A stretch of 64,000 bases of DNA from Cryptomeria japonica (Eukaryota > Streptophyta > Pinopsida > Cupressales > Cupressaceae): NCBI RefSeq assembly GCF_030272615.1, contig NC_081406.1, forward strand, positions 243,591,218 to 243,655,217, in the 5' to 3' direction. Positions 13,291 through 25,705 of this stretch are shown here, piece after piece (the stretch's first letter is position 1; the number at the start of each line of letters is the position of its first letter). Made by a program: the position numbers and the translations under genes. The notes under the pieces were generated by a model. That model was not told the origin of the DNA. It saw only the letters and a list, made by a program, of their open reading frames with translations, and ran no database searches.

Positions 13291-14180
13291 TGTAGAGACC
13301 TAAAATTAATTAAAATAAATTTAATTAATTATCCCTTGTAACATAATTAATCTTATAAATTATGTTTGCCCCTTGTTCTTCTAAAATAATTAATTATTCT
13401 CCCTTCTATATAATTAATTTATTAATTAACTATGTATCCCACTAATTCTTCTAAAGTTTGATATATTTTAATAAATCAAATCCCAATATTCCTATAATCT
13501 TGATTAGCTAATTAATTCCTATTTAATTAGCTAATCCCCTTGATTTCTTCACTCATTAACATTTCTTCTAAATTTTAATTCATCACACCTATCCAAGTCC
13601 ACATGCGACTACCCCTCATACAATAACTTACATGCACAAGTCATTTTCCCACTTCCACTTCACCTTTTGACCAAATATTTATTTGGTGCCCACACATGCA
13701 TTATAAGTGTTCTTCCTAACACACTTTCCTTTTGCATCATGTGTAACTCCCTCCTCTTACACATCTTCCATTTTGCCATTTTTGTCTGCACTTGTCATTC
13801 TCATGTTCTTCCCAAGATGTGCTCACACATGTGTGAGCACACCTTGCCCTCTTCCCCATGACAAGTGTTCTTCCCAATGCCTCCACCTTGTGACATTTGT
13901 CACAAGGCTATGAACTCAATCCAACTCACACCTTCTCCTGCATTCTAATCACTTCATCAGCTTTCAATCCTCATTGTCCATTTACTCTTCTAAAAATCTA
14001 TAAATTGGAGCTTCCTCCCTTCAAAAATAATCAATCATTTGCCATATCATTATCATGCCAAAATTGCCTTAGAGAATTCATAAGCCTACCCTTATGTTTC
14101 CAATTAGACCATTCATATGTTATGCAATTAGAGAGCAATCCACACATCATCCTAAATCAAGAACAAATCAAGTAGAATAG
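13291..14180 (-). repeat. LTR-like segment next to PMD copy 1
   Basis: The edge at 13291 reads TGTAGAGACCTAAAATT. On the minus strand the segment therefore ends in GGTCTCTACA, directly followed by the conserved GCCCCTCTTTG and the PMD remnant. The first 250 bases are rich in AATTAATTA. The far edge is unclear (14170-14225, where gypsy RT sequence starts). PMD copy 2 has the same arrangement, with edge TGTAGACACCTAAAATT on the minus strand at 52756. Only one LTR per copy is recognisable, so LTR is an inference. Confidence 0.45.
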
Positions 14181-14224
14181 GGTGCATCCACTTTAGTTAT
14201 AGCAAGAGGTAGAAGGTATATGGT

Positions 14225-16110
14225 CTTTATGCTCTAATTATTATTATTTTATGCTTTATACCATTCACTTTTCTTCATCTTCAGTGATATTTGCATGCTT
14301 TTATATTTTTGTAGCATTGTATGGAGACCATCTAGTCATCCAAGTATACCTTCTAAAAGTCATGAATAAAATATTTGAATGTGCTCACCATTATATGGAT
14401 AAATATTGTTGGATAATTATTTCTACTAAATGGCATGACCATGTATATGAATGTGGTCCCCATTCTATCACAAGTGTGGTCTTTCTCTCATATCCTATCT
14501 TGATGGTATCTAGAGAATCCATCGGTAAAGGAATAAATCTTTGTTTGTGCAACACATTCTAATATCTTTTGTCAATAGAGTTGGGAAGGGATCATGCATG
14601 CAAACTTTATTCAATTCCCAAAAATCAACACATATCTTGATTTACCTTTTCTTTTTATTCTAGACTATGGGGTTGATCCATTCTAAATCTTCAACTGGTT
14701 TTATGATTCCAACTACTAATATTTTGTCTAGTTTTTCTTTGACTTTCTTTTTCATGTTAGGATTGAACCTATATGGTAATTTCTTGTGTTTTATCTCCTT
14801 CAATTGTGTTTTCACCACTCCTAATTCTTCTCTAATCCCTTTCCTTTTTGTGAATGCTCAAGGATACAGGTCTTCAAACTCAGACAAAGGCTTAAAATCA
14901 CTTTTGCAACTACTTGTTCAATCCAATAGGCCCTCTTTTTGGTAAGTTTAGGATTGACAATGAAAGCGATGTTTTCTTCCCTCAATTTAAGATGTTGGTT
15001 GTAATATTGATCTTTTGAATCTTTATAGTGTTGTAATTCTCTTTCACCTTTTGCCACCTTTATTTCTATTTTAGGGTCCAAGTCTTCTCCTTATTGATAT
15101 GTTGTGTAGCATTGGGTACTTGCATGATGCATTTTTTCATCCATCCACTCTATCGATTTCTATATATGTTGACTCTAAGGTGGAGGATTATGAGGAAGTG
15201 GTTATGTATTACTTCTACAACTAACTTAAAGTCGATTTCCTTCCTCTTTTTAATGTGGTGTATTTATTATCATTTTCATCTCAAAATTAAAATGTGTGGA
15301 TGAAGTCTTTTTAAATATCTTTCAAATCATTTTGTTTATCCCTTCATTTTAGGATTATATACCATGTTTGGACTACTAGTATTAATCTCCCAAAGAAAAT
15401 TTATATGTACAATCAATGGTCATATTACCTATATACTTGCCATCATGCAATTGCACGTATACGTAGCTGGTCCTCTAGGCTGATTAAACACTTGTATTTT
15501 GGAATGTTATGACATTCCATTTCCTCATGTATGCACCTTTTTTTATCAAAATTTTAAAGACGCACCAACACGAGGGATGTTGTCTTTGTGTCTTTTCTAC
15601 CAACATGCAACATTGTAGAATGTAGACCAATGTGTCCTGTAGTGTTGTAATCTACATTTGTTCACATTTGACTATTTGTTTCATATCTATTATGTATTCA
15701 TTCAAATTACTTACTCCCAAGAATCTGTAAATTTTGAAATGGGAGATTCCTCTTTGGATATGGTTTACATATTTTTTGTTCTTGCTTTTTGAGTCTTTTT
15801 TGCTTCTTCCAATGGCATGATATTTATCATGATTTGTCGTACATTTTCTAAATGACTAGTTACCATAAATACCATTCTAAACCCATACACCTTGTGGGTA
15901 AACTATTGTGGTTCTTTCATTTCATCTATGTAGGCAATTTAGAGATTGAGTATATCAATATGGAATTATCTTTTGTATCTGCTTCTTGAACAATTTGTTC
16001 TTCATATGAACTATTTACATCATCTCCTAGACAGATGTGTATTGCCTTAGTATCATGTGCAAATAAAATCTCCTCTTTCTTGGAGTTTGTAATTGAATTT
16101 GCATTCACAA
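14225..16110 (-). pseudogene. Ty3/gypsy pol remnant of a second lineage (RT region)
   Basis: Minus-strand translation with frame shifts gives RT blocks: SFTDGFSRYHQ near 14530, a RKTTLVIEWG stretch near 14465, and VYLDDWMV near 14320, the YxDD catalytic box. Upstream (15081-14821) is a linker with HYKDSKDQYYNQHLKLREEN, and further upstream (16108-15926) a fragment starting MNANSITNSKKEEILFA. The RT motifs differ from the Tat-type copies elsewhere in the window, so this is another lineage. It ends abruptly near 14225 against the PMD-associated LTR-like segment, so integrase and RNase H are missing. It is dead. Confidence 0.65.
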
Positions 16111-17190
16111 ACCATTTTTAGATCCAATAATACTCAAATTTTATTAAAAGGCTCATTTATCTTTAGTACCACTTCAAAGTTAACTGTAGTTTTTAGCTTA
16201 TGGACATCTTTAAATTTGGGAATTAGTTTTCTAAGATAAGTATTTGGGTGCCACTTGTTGGGTGGTTTTAGCTCATGGTTTTCTAGATGACCATTTGATG
16301 GTTTCATGTATTATATCTCTTGTATATTAGATGCTTGAGATGGAAGTTGTGAGACAGTTTTTTAAATATATTATTAAGTAACTAAAATTCCTTCAAATCT
16401 TTGGTTGGTGACGATCTTGTGAAGGCTTTCTCTACAAGTGTATTGTAATTGTGTTGTATATTAAATAATATATTAGATTGCCATGGAATGTCGATTTTCT
16501 CTCCTAAAAGAGTTTTTTCCACATACACCTATGTTATAGCATATCATTCAATTTATTGTGCTTCTTCTTTTTGTAATTATCAAAAAGTTTAAATTTGTCC
16601 AATACTCTCAACATTTTAGTGTAGATTTTTTTCTGTACCTTTCATTAATATTTGTTATCAAACCTTAATCATCTCATATTCTACGTGTTGGGTAGGGTGT
16701 TTTTGTACTAATATTCATTTAAGTGGGAGCTTGTACGAAAAGAGTTTTGAACTTAATTTAGGAAAAGGTAAAAAACACATCAAGGATGCAGATGGAGAAA
16801 TTTATCATGCATAAAATTTTAATCTTGGAAGAGAAAGATAGTGGATGTGTTCGTAGACTAAGATCTATGGGCTATAGTATTTGGATCTAAATCTACAACT
16901 ACACCACTAGAAGAATAGGACATGATGTTGATAAAAGTAAAGGATCTCATTAGACTCATTTTTTTAATAATTTACTATTGTTGAATTGCATGAAGAGACT
17001 ACCATAATTCAAATTTGGAATAATATTAGAGACATTTATCATGCTAAATCCCTAGTGAATAAAATTTTCCTAAGAAAAAAATTGTACATCCTCATAATGG
17101 AAGATGGTGAGTTTATGGCTAAACATTAAAATGCTTTCAATATGGTATTTACGTAGCTGTACTCAAATTAATTGGATTAGTAGAAAATGA
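16111..17190. other. No recognisable gene
   Basis: AT-rich sequence that may be the decayed 5' part of the adjacent gypsy copy. I could not support any domain. Confidence 0.3.
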
Positions 17191-17827
17191 GGTCTGGATG
17201 GAACATAATATACTGAGAGAGGGGGGAGGGAGGGGTGAATCAATATATCCCAATTTCAATTTAATCAATCATTAATTCTCATTAATAGCTTCTCTAAACA
17301 TGAATCTTAAAAAATCAATGCAGAATTAACCAATTCACTTAATGATATAACAATTAAGCAACACAAAAGAATACACATGCACACAATGAGCATCGGATAT
17401 ATGTGGAAACCCAAGATGGGAAAAATCATGGTGATAATAGCTACTTGGATCTACTTCCTAAAGATATCCTCACAAAACAATGAATCGCTTACAATATGAA
17501 GTAGGCACCGACCTACTGGAGACACCAATCCCCTATTGTGTTTACACCTCCATAGACAACAAAATAAAAGATCAAATAAAATACACATAATAGAAACAAT
17601 CCTCGTTGTGGAGGAAAACAACTATTACTAGAGATCAAATGATGATAGATAAAATATAAATACAAGTTCTAGATAAATAAAACATCAATTAATAAGAATT
17701 TAGATAATTAAGAGAGCATTATGCAGCTATGTCTTCTCTTTTGAAACAATAGATGTGATTGTGGATAGAGAGAAGTCTTGTTTGCTGCTAAAGTGTGAGG
17801 AAGATATGGCAGGGCTTCAATGTTTTT

Positions 17828-17884
<57 letters not shown>

Positions 17885-18110
17885 CTTGAGAATCATAATG
17901 ATGAGAGAGTGACAAATGAGGCATAAATGTGAGTTTTGTTTCTTGGAATGGGCGAGAATAGCCATTTTGGATGCGCTAGAGTGAAGGGACATGCATCAGA
18001 ATAGGTCTAATATAGAATATACGTATTTGAATCTCGGAATTCTTTTAGAACATTTGTGCGCGTTGCACTCTCGTCTGATTGATTGGATCCCAAATTTAGA
18101 CCATAGGTTG
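17191..18110 (-). repeat. LTR-like remnant related to the solo LTR at 40201-41554, opposite orientation
   Basis: A purine run containing GAGAGAGGGGGG, followed by GGTGAATCA (17217-17245), and ATGTGGAAACCC followed by GGGAAAAA (17401-17425) are the reverse complements of blocks near the end of the solo LTR at 40201-41554 (41386-41397 and 41515-41535). No target duplication was found and the far edge is unclear. The stretch also carries T27, (GT)n and (AG)n runs at 17823-17884. Confidence 0.4.
17823..17884. repeat. Compound microsatellite T27-(GT)n-(AG)n
   Basis: A run of 27 T is followed by about nine GT units and about nine AG units. Any protein read through it is an artefact. Confidence 0.95.
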
Positions 18111-18439
18111 CTAACACTTCATTTTTTCTATTCATGAAGTCAAATTCATGAAATCCCGATTTTAAATTTTGTCATAAATGCACCAAACATAATGCATAAG
18201 TGTCATAAATGCACAAGGTGCAATTTGTGACACTACAAATATGGGTTTGTTGTGTTGTTTTATCTCAAGGCATAACATAATGATCAAATTGCATATTTTT
18301 GAGTGGGATTGAAACATACTGAAAACTGTATTTTGTATAGAAATATGAAATTTAGTTTTATCAATAATCAATTTGAGAAAGAGGTGTGTGAACATATGAA
18401 TTGCATTTTGAAATGTATATGAATATTTTGAAATTGAGT

Positions 18440-18590
18440 TTGTTACATGCGCGAGCGCACACACACGTGTATGCGTATGTGTATGTGTACGTGTATGTAC
18501 ACGTGTGTGTGTGGATGTACATACACATACACATTTGTGTGTACATGTGTATGTGCATGTGGATATGTGTATATTTGTTGTGTGTATACT
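18440..18590. repeat. Alternating purine-pyrimidine tract (CA/TG/TACG)
   Basis: CGCGAGCGCACACACACG is followed by repeated TGTATGTG and ACACATAC words. The near-strict purine-pyrimidine alternation over about 130 bp is the kind of sequence that can adopt Z-DNA. No gene is present. Confidence 0.7.
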
Positions 18591-18599
18591 AATTAATTT

Positions 18600-19390
18600 T
18601 ATGTAATTAAAACACATTTAAAAATTATCAAAATAATAATTAATGATTTAAACAAAAACATAAATGTGATATACAAAGGTAAAATAATTATTTAAAAAAT
18701 CTAAAATATTTCTTACATAAAAGTAAAACTTATGTATCCATTTATATAATTGAGTCACAATAACAAGTAAGAGGTAAAGTGTAATGACATACTTGTGTAA
18801 AACAAATAATCTTATCTTTTATTTTGAATCTAACAACAATTTATCCATAAAAAATATTGATATTTAATAATTAAAATAAAATGTCATTTAATTAGTTAAC
18901 TATTCATAGTTGGAATAGTTTAAAATAATACATTTCCTGTGTCATTTATTTAGTCAACTATTTATAGTTGGAATAGTTTAAATTAATGCATTTCTTATAT
19001 ACTAATAATTATTTTTTGTTTAAATTTTTTATAAATAATAATATATAAAACTATTAAAATATTGTTTTCATAATAAAGTTTGGGTACCATTGATATAATT
19101 ATTATTCAAGAATAGTGAATGATTTATTTAATTTTAGATAAAAAAAAGATCTTCGATACATTTATTAAATATTACTAAAGAAACAAGTCTTTTCCATAAA
19201 ATTTGGACATTATTAATAATTTAAAAAAAAAAATTATAAATAAAAATATCTTATATATATTTATCTAAAAATGACAAAACACTTCTTATATCTTGAACAT
19301 ATTGTAGATATAGACATTTAAGATATATATACTATTTAAAATGAAACTTTAATTTATAATAATAAAATACACTAACACTAAACATTGACA
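18600..19390. other. AT-rich intergenic DNA with a tandem duplication at 18890-18990
   Basis: A roughly 65-bp block containing TAGTTGGAATAGTTTAAA is present twice in tandem (around 18905-18925 and 18968-18985). The rest is very AT-rich with no coding signal. Confidence 0.5.
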
Positions 19391-20040
19391 TAATAAGATG
19401 GTTAAGTAATGGTATCGTTGTTCTTATCATTAAGATGACATAATGTGATGGTTAATTAAAATAAAATTTTAATTTATAATAATAAAATATACTAACAGTA
19501 AACATTGACATAATGTGATGGTTAAGTAATGGTATCATTGTTCTTATTATTAAGATTCAAATCCTATTAAGATGTTAAGTAATGATGTTGTTCTTATCAT
19601 TAAGATTCAAACCCTATTAAGTAATGGTTAAGTAATCGTGTTGTTGTTCTTATAATTAACACTCAATCCCTATTAAGAAATGGTTATATAATGTTGTTGT
19701 TGTTCTTATCATCAAGATTCCAATCCTATTAAGTAATGGTTAAGTAGTTGTGTGATTGTTCTCATCATTAAAATTCAAATCCTATTAAGTAATAGTTAAG
19801 TAATCAAATCCTATTAAGTAATGGTGTTGTTCTTATCATTAAGATTCAAACCCTATTAACTAATGATTAAATAATGGTGTCCTTGTTCTTATCATTAAGA
19901 TTCAAACTCTATTAAATAATGATTAAATAACACAAAGATTCAAACTCTATTAAGATACTATTAAATAATGATTAAGTAATGGTGTGGTTGTTTTTGTGGC
20001 TAAGATTCAAACTCTATTAAGATATTATTATTATTGAATG
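19390..20040. repeat. Minisatellite, irregular unit of about 45-60 bp
   Basis: Around ten imperfect units share the words GTTCTTATCATTAAGATTCAAA, CCTATTAAG and TAATGGTTAAGTAATGG. The array lies a few hundred bases beyond the 3' end of the hydrolase gene, and unit lengths vary by internal deletions. Confidence 0.8.
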
Positions 20041-20342
20041 TCAAACACATTTATCCCAAAAGAAAAAACACTAAACACCAAATTAAAAAAAAAAAAACCC
20101 ATTTCATATAAATATACATTAGACGTGTCATACATATTCATCAATTTACAATACAAATCTTTGATCAAAATGTAAATTGATATTATTGCCTGCGTGTCTA
20201 ACTCTAAATACTTTCATATTTTCCCTTATAATCATCATCCATCTGAATTATTGTCCCGGAATTTGCAGACGGAAGCAACGGCCGATAAGCTTCTAGAAGC
20301 AATGTAATAATGGAAAGGTTGCCAAACCAAGAAAAATTCTAT

Positions 20343-20348
20343 TTTATT
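20343..20348 (-). promoter_or_regulatory. Candidate polyadenylation signal of the hydrolase gene
   Basis: The minus strand reads AATAAA about 45 bases after the stop codon at 20393-20395. Canonical hexamer and plausible distance. Confidence 0.5.
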
Positions 20349-20392
20349 CATTCACTTGGGAAGCGCACAAAACCATTCCAGCTGGTCAAGAA

Positions 20393-23218
20393 TCACAGGG
20401 CGGAATGGAGGTATTTGGTGTGGGACTTATCCACTTGGCCCACCTCACACTTGTCAGCAAACTGAGATTGCTTGATTCCATAATCATCTTCTTCATGCTG
20501 CGTCTGCCTAACCAATCCAATCTCACTGCTATACTGCCAAACTCTGTGATTCAACCACGCAATTATGTCAGTGAAGACCCTATCAATGTTCTGGTCTGGT
20601 TCACCGGAGGTGAGGGCATGCCACATCCCTGAATACAACTTTATTGTCTTGTCCACACTGCGCGCTGAATTGTACAGCGCGTAACTCACGCTTGGATCCG
20701 TCACGATGTCATCTTCTCCGTGTAGAACAAGGAATGGCAGGGTTACCTGTTCATCATCCATTCAGGGGATGTTAAGTCTTATTGGTTATGCAGGGGAACA
20801 AAGAGGAAAAAAGAGAAATTTTTGTTCTTGATTACCTCACAGAGCCTTTCCTCTAAGTCCATGCTGGTTCTCAGCATTTCCAAGGCTGTTTTCAGCCTGG
20901 GTTTGTCTTGGTATATAAGTTGATTGGATCGAATCTGCAAAACAATGATGTTTATGTGAAAAAACCCATTAGATTGAAATGGTGAGCTCTGTGTATGTTG
21001 AATTCCATTAGAAAATTTGCATGTTTTATGTTTGAGCCAATCCTGTCATCTTAATTCAGAGGTATTTTTGCCACTCAGCCCCAGACTCAATATGTCTTGT
21101 TTTGGTCTGTCTTACTGTCAAAATGGGCCAAAAAAAGGCGAGCTTAACTTAAGGGAGACTAGTCCTCTGAAGATGCCAGCAAACGCCTGCTAAACTCTGC
21201 TACTCTTGCAGGGTCTTGATGCAATGTTGTTTTGTTTTGGGCTGGTGTGCCAGTTTGAACTTATGGGGTGTGAATTTTTCTATCTACTTTTTTCCATGAA
21301 TTTGTATAACACTATTTTTCATATATGATCTTCATAAAAGGAAAGGAATAGAGAGTCCATTACCTCTTCCCTTTTGATTGGATCCTTAAAGGCCGAGTTT
21401 ATGACATCTTTGGTAGGAACGATTTTCCATGTGGGGATAAACACTTCCAAGCAGGTGAGAAAGTTAACCACCAGAGGATGAGGCTTTATCTTATCAGATA
21501 TCTGCAAATTGTTTGCATTAGCAGAGAGTTCAAACTGTACAAGTTTAATGAAATTGGTTTGGCATAATTCATAGTACATACCTTGCACATGGGAGCAACA
21601 AGAACAGCTCCATTCCAAAAGGTGGGATCCTTCCTGTGTAGAAGAAGCACAACTGCACCTCCCATTGATTCCCCATACAGAAATCTGGGCTTGTTCTTAT
21701 ATTTCTCATTCTCTGCAATGAAATTGAATATATTTAATTTTGAAGAAATAAATACATCAAATTTTTCGATTGAATAAACAAACAAGAAAAGAGAAATGAT
21801 TAGTGATATAAGTTTTCCTCAATCCATCATGTTTCTTTGAATATAACAGAACATATTCTATGAACCATCATCATAATGTTAGAGCACTCAGGTACACTCA
21901 GGATGTTTCCATTCCACTCCTGAGTGTTCTAACATCATCCTGATATGGATCATACAGTATGTTCCAGACTTCGATGCACATAAACACACAATCAATCCAA
22001 AAACAGCATAGAAATGATTCAAATACAATTACATTCTAATAAACAAACAAGAGAAGGGAAATGCTTCAAATACAATTACAAAAGGTACCAAATGGATTAC
22101 CACAGACACTCTTGAAGAAATTGCTGCAGTCATCAACAATATTGCTGAATTTTTTAATGTAGCACCTTTGTCCTTTCGATTTTCCATGGCCTTGATAGTC
22201 TATTCCAAAAACACCATATCCAGCTCGGGCTAGCCTGACTCCACATTCTGCCAAACAAATGGTACCACACAATCAATACAGAGATTTATTTTCCAATTGG
22301 AGAGAAAAAGCTGCACAATGCATTTGCTTCCCACCTCTCATGAATACGCTGCATTCCATTCCATACCCTGCAGGATTGTTGTAAATGAATCATGTGAGTA
22401 CACTGCAAACCCATTAACAAAAACTGCCGAGTTACAGGAACAACATATTCTTCTTGTTCTTACCATGGCATAAGAAAACCAGAGCTTGGGGAGCTTTCAG
22501 AGGCAACCATCTACAAGTAAATAGCTGCACTCCTCTGGAATTTTGAATGTAATTCTACAGAAAAAGGATCAGATTATGTTCAGTCCAGATCCATTCCCAG
22601 CATATGAATTTTCTAGCAGAGAAAAACAGAAAACAATTGCAATACCTCATGGCACCTAATCTCCATTGCTGTTCCACCCAGAAATCTGAAATGGTTAGAA
22701 TCCCGAACAATAATAAAACAGGTCAGGTCTTAACCATTTGTTCCTCTTGTCACCACTGACTCCAGTACAACTTCTTAAATAAAACAAGTGCCCAAAATTG
22801 TACTCTTTCATTAAAACCTGTTAAAACCTCTGCAACACTTAACAATCGTGCAGTTAATACAGCTCAAAGAAGAAAAACATCTTCCACCAGAGAAAGAAAA
22901 ATAGAAGAAAAAGCCAAATATTAGGTAAGTACAGAGAATTAAAAAAAGCAGATCTTAATACAGGATAATGGGAAAATTGGGTCTTGTAATCCTTAAAAGG
23001 AACTTCCCTATTTGAGGGAGACCATTGTGATCTGATAGAGATAGGTGTCTAAAAGTTTATAAGATGGTTATTAAAGTCAAATCCTGAAAAGAAGAATAAA
23101 GGAGATCTGATTTGGTGAAGTATGGTGATGTACAATAATAGAAGGTTGGGCCCACTGACACTATATTGAAGAAAAAGCTAACACAGAATGATATTATACA
23201 CATTGCTTACGCTTCCAT
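20393..23218 (-). CDS. Monoacylglycerol lipase / caffeoylshikimate esterase-like alpha/beta hydrolase (nine exons)
   Basis: Plant MAGL-like serine hydrolases cleave monoacylglycerols, lysophospholipids or, in the CSE branch, caffeoyl shikimate for lignin synthesis; I cannot tell the substrate here. Exons, 5' to 3' on the minus strand: 23211-23218, 22646-22685, 22464-22554, 22335-22367, 22101-22247, 21582-21712, 21364-21501, 20836-20934, 20393-20746. They sum to 1041 bp (346 aa plus stop), a normal family length. All eight introns are GT-AG and the phases join without a break. Visible motifs are HGYGMECS (oxyanion-side loop, residues 46-53), GIDYQGHGKS (72-81), nucleophile elbow GESMGG (Ser122), LHGEDD (Asp242) and GMWHALTSGEP (His272). 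No signal peptide or membrane segment is seen, so cytosolic is likely. The start is ATG 23218, with A at -3 and G at +4. Its exon contributes only 8 coding bases, so ATG 22666 (nine codons later, in frame) is an alternative. A tail of about 50 residues follows the hydrolase core. The HGEDD and GMWH wording fits MAGLs better than classical CSE. Confidence 0.88.
21849..21964. repeat. Hairpin-forming inverted repeat inside intron 5 of the hydrolase gene
   Basis: Arm 21849-21892 begins GAACATATTCTATGA and ends TTAGAGCACTCAGG. Arm 21919-21964 is its imperfect reverse complement, with a 26-nt loop. The inner 15 bases pair almost perfectly. It lies wholly within intron 21713-22100. A MITE, a folded-back tandem or a microRNA-like precursor are all possible; I see no target duplication. 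Confidence 0.7.
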
Positions 23219-23350
23219 TTCTTGACTTGACTTCCCTGCCCTCTTTGGAATAGCTGCCTCAAACTCTGTGCTTCTCTTTTCACTTTCCAAAACAATTACC
23301 CCTCTTTTTGTAAAGATATCACCGCCTCTTGAAAGGACTAGTTAAATAGT

Positions 23351-23357
23351 AAATATA
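23351..23357 (-). promoter_or_regulatory. Possible TATA box of the hydrolase gene
   Basis: The minus strand reads TATATTT about 135 bases upstream of ATG 23218. Distance and composition fit a plant core promoter with a short 5' leader, but the local DNA is AT-rich, so chance is possible. Confidence 0.3.
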
Positions 23358-23364
23358 TCTGATT

Positions 23365-23914
23365 TTTGGTTGTGATAACCTTCCTTCATGATAAACAATC
23401 TTATGATTTGTCATAGACTTAACCCCTTTAGAATGATAAACTCCATGCTTAAAACTCTTTGGAAAGTTTAAAATAACCTTAGTTGTGTGCAAAGTTCATA
23501 TTTGAATTTTGTAGTAAGGTCTTACATGTGTGGTGCTTTATGGTTGGGCAACACACAACAAATTAACCATGAGTGAACACTTGGGTTTTGCACCATCCAT
23601 TGAATCTTGATTGTTGCATGTGACTTTAGGTATGCAAGCCTTATTTGTAGTTTGGCATTGCCCTTTATAATATAATTGTTTAAAGGGATTTAGAAACTTC
23701 AAATCAAATTGAATTAATTTTTTCCATGAGCATGAGAAGGCTAAATCTGTTGAAGAGAATCTTTAAGCATAGATTCAAAAAATTGATGTAATAACAATTT
23801 ACAAACTACGACAAGCTTCAAAAATTGAAGAGGTGGAAGCTCATTGTCATAAAACTACCCATCATAAAACTCCACAAATTGAAAATGTGAAAGCTCTTTG
23901 TTTCCCCAAACTCT
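23365..23914. other. Upstream intergenic DNA, no gene seen
   Basis: No coding signal or bounded repeat. It separates the hydrolase promoter from the polypyrimidine tract. Confidence 0.4.
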
Positions 23915-25024
<1,110 letters not shown>

Positions 25025-25107
25025 TGGGAAGGGGGGAGAAGTAGTTAGAGATAGAGGGAGGAATGGAGATGTAGGTAGAAATAGAGATGGAGAGGGGAGA
25101 TGGAAAT

Positions 25108-25189
<82 letters not shown>
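25025..25189. repeat. Polypurine tract ending in (AG)39
   Basis: At about 25024 the strand bias flips: GGGAAGGGGGGAGAAG, then GAGATAGAGG words, then pure (AG)n at 25112-25189. The sequence is the inverse of the polypyrimidine tract immediately before it, so the pair could fold back. Confidence 0.95.
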
Positions 25190-25190
<1 letters not shown>

Positions 25191-25330
25191 AAAATTATAG
25201 GAGCCTGTTGATTACTAAACTTTGATTGTCTGAAAAATTATAAGATCATTCAAAACCTAGAATCTACATTATAACTTATAGAGATCCAAAACCATTCTTA
25301 AACATCTTGACTCTATACATGAAGTCTAGC
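25190..25330 (-). repeat. Dispersed repeat core attached to the polypurine tract
   Basis: On the minus strand the order is GGATCTCTATAAG, a degenerate middle, AATCAACAGGCTCCTAT, then the CT tract. The plus strand at about 44228-44335 shows the same order: TAGATCTCTAGGAG ... AATCAATAGGCTCCTAT and then a CT tract. It is therefore a repeat family with a pyrimidine tail, in opposite orientations at the two sites. Confidence 0.6.
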
Positions 25331-25489
25331 TCAAAGTATAAGAAAGTAAAAACACATATAGAAATGTCACTTATACTTAAATGCTTATTTCATGTATAGA
25401 GTCTAAAGAAGAGGAAGGGTGTCAACTGACAAAGAGATGGGGAGAGATGGGAAGATAAAGAGACGTAATTTTAGTTTTCTACAATGTGA

Positions 25490-25705
25490 GTGGGTTATGG
25501 CTTGGTAGTGATTGAGATTAGGTTCAATAAATACCAAGCCATATTATGCACACTTGCATTATGAACCAAGTGCACTATAACTTGTACTCACATTATAACA
25601 CAAGCACATTATAGTGCACTCACTTATGGATTAGTAGCGAATGAGCCCAGGATTGGTCACTACCAAGCTATAATACAAGTCCATTATAATGCACTTGTGT
25701 TATGT
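25490..25705. repeat. Cluster of nested inverted repeats
   Basis: ATGGCTTGGTA (25497-25507) pairs with TACCAAGCCAT (25532-25542). ATAACACAAGCACATTATAG (from 25595) pairs with the segment ending GCACTTGTGTTAT (25678-25703). A third pairing links the GGCTTGGTAGTGA region with TCACTACCAAGC (about 25657). MITE-like, but no clear termini or target duplication. Confidence 0.55.

Noticed and set aside
18162-18617. His/Thr-rich and Val/Tyr-rich frames on both strands
   Set aside because: Produced by the alternating CA/TG tract; no domain.
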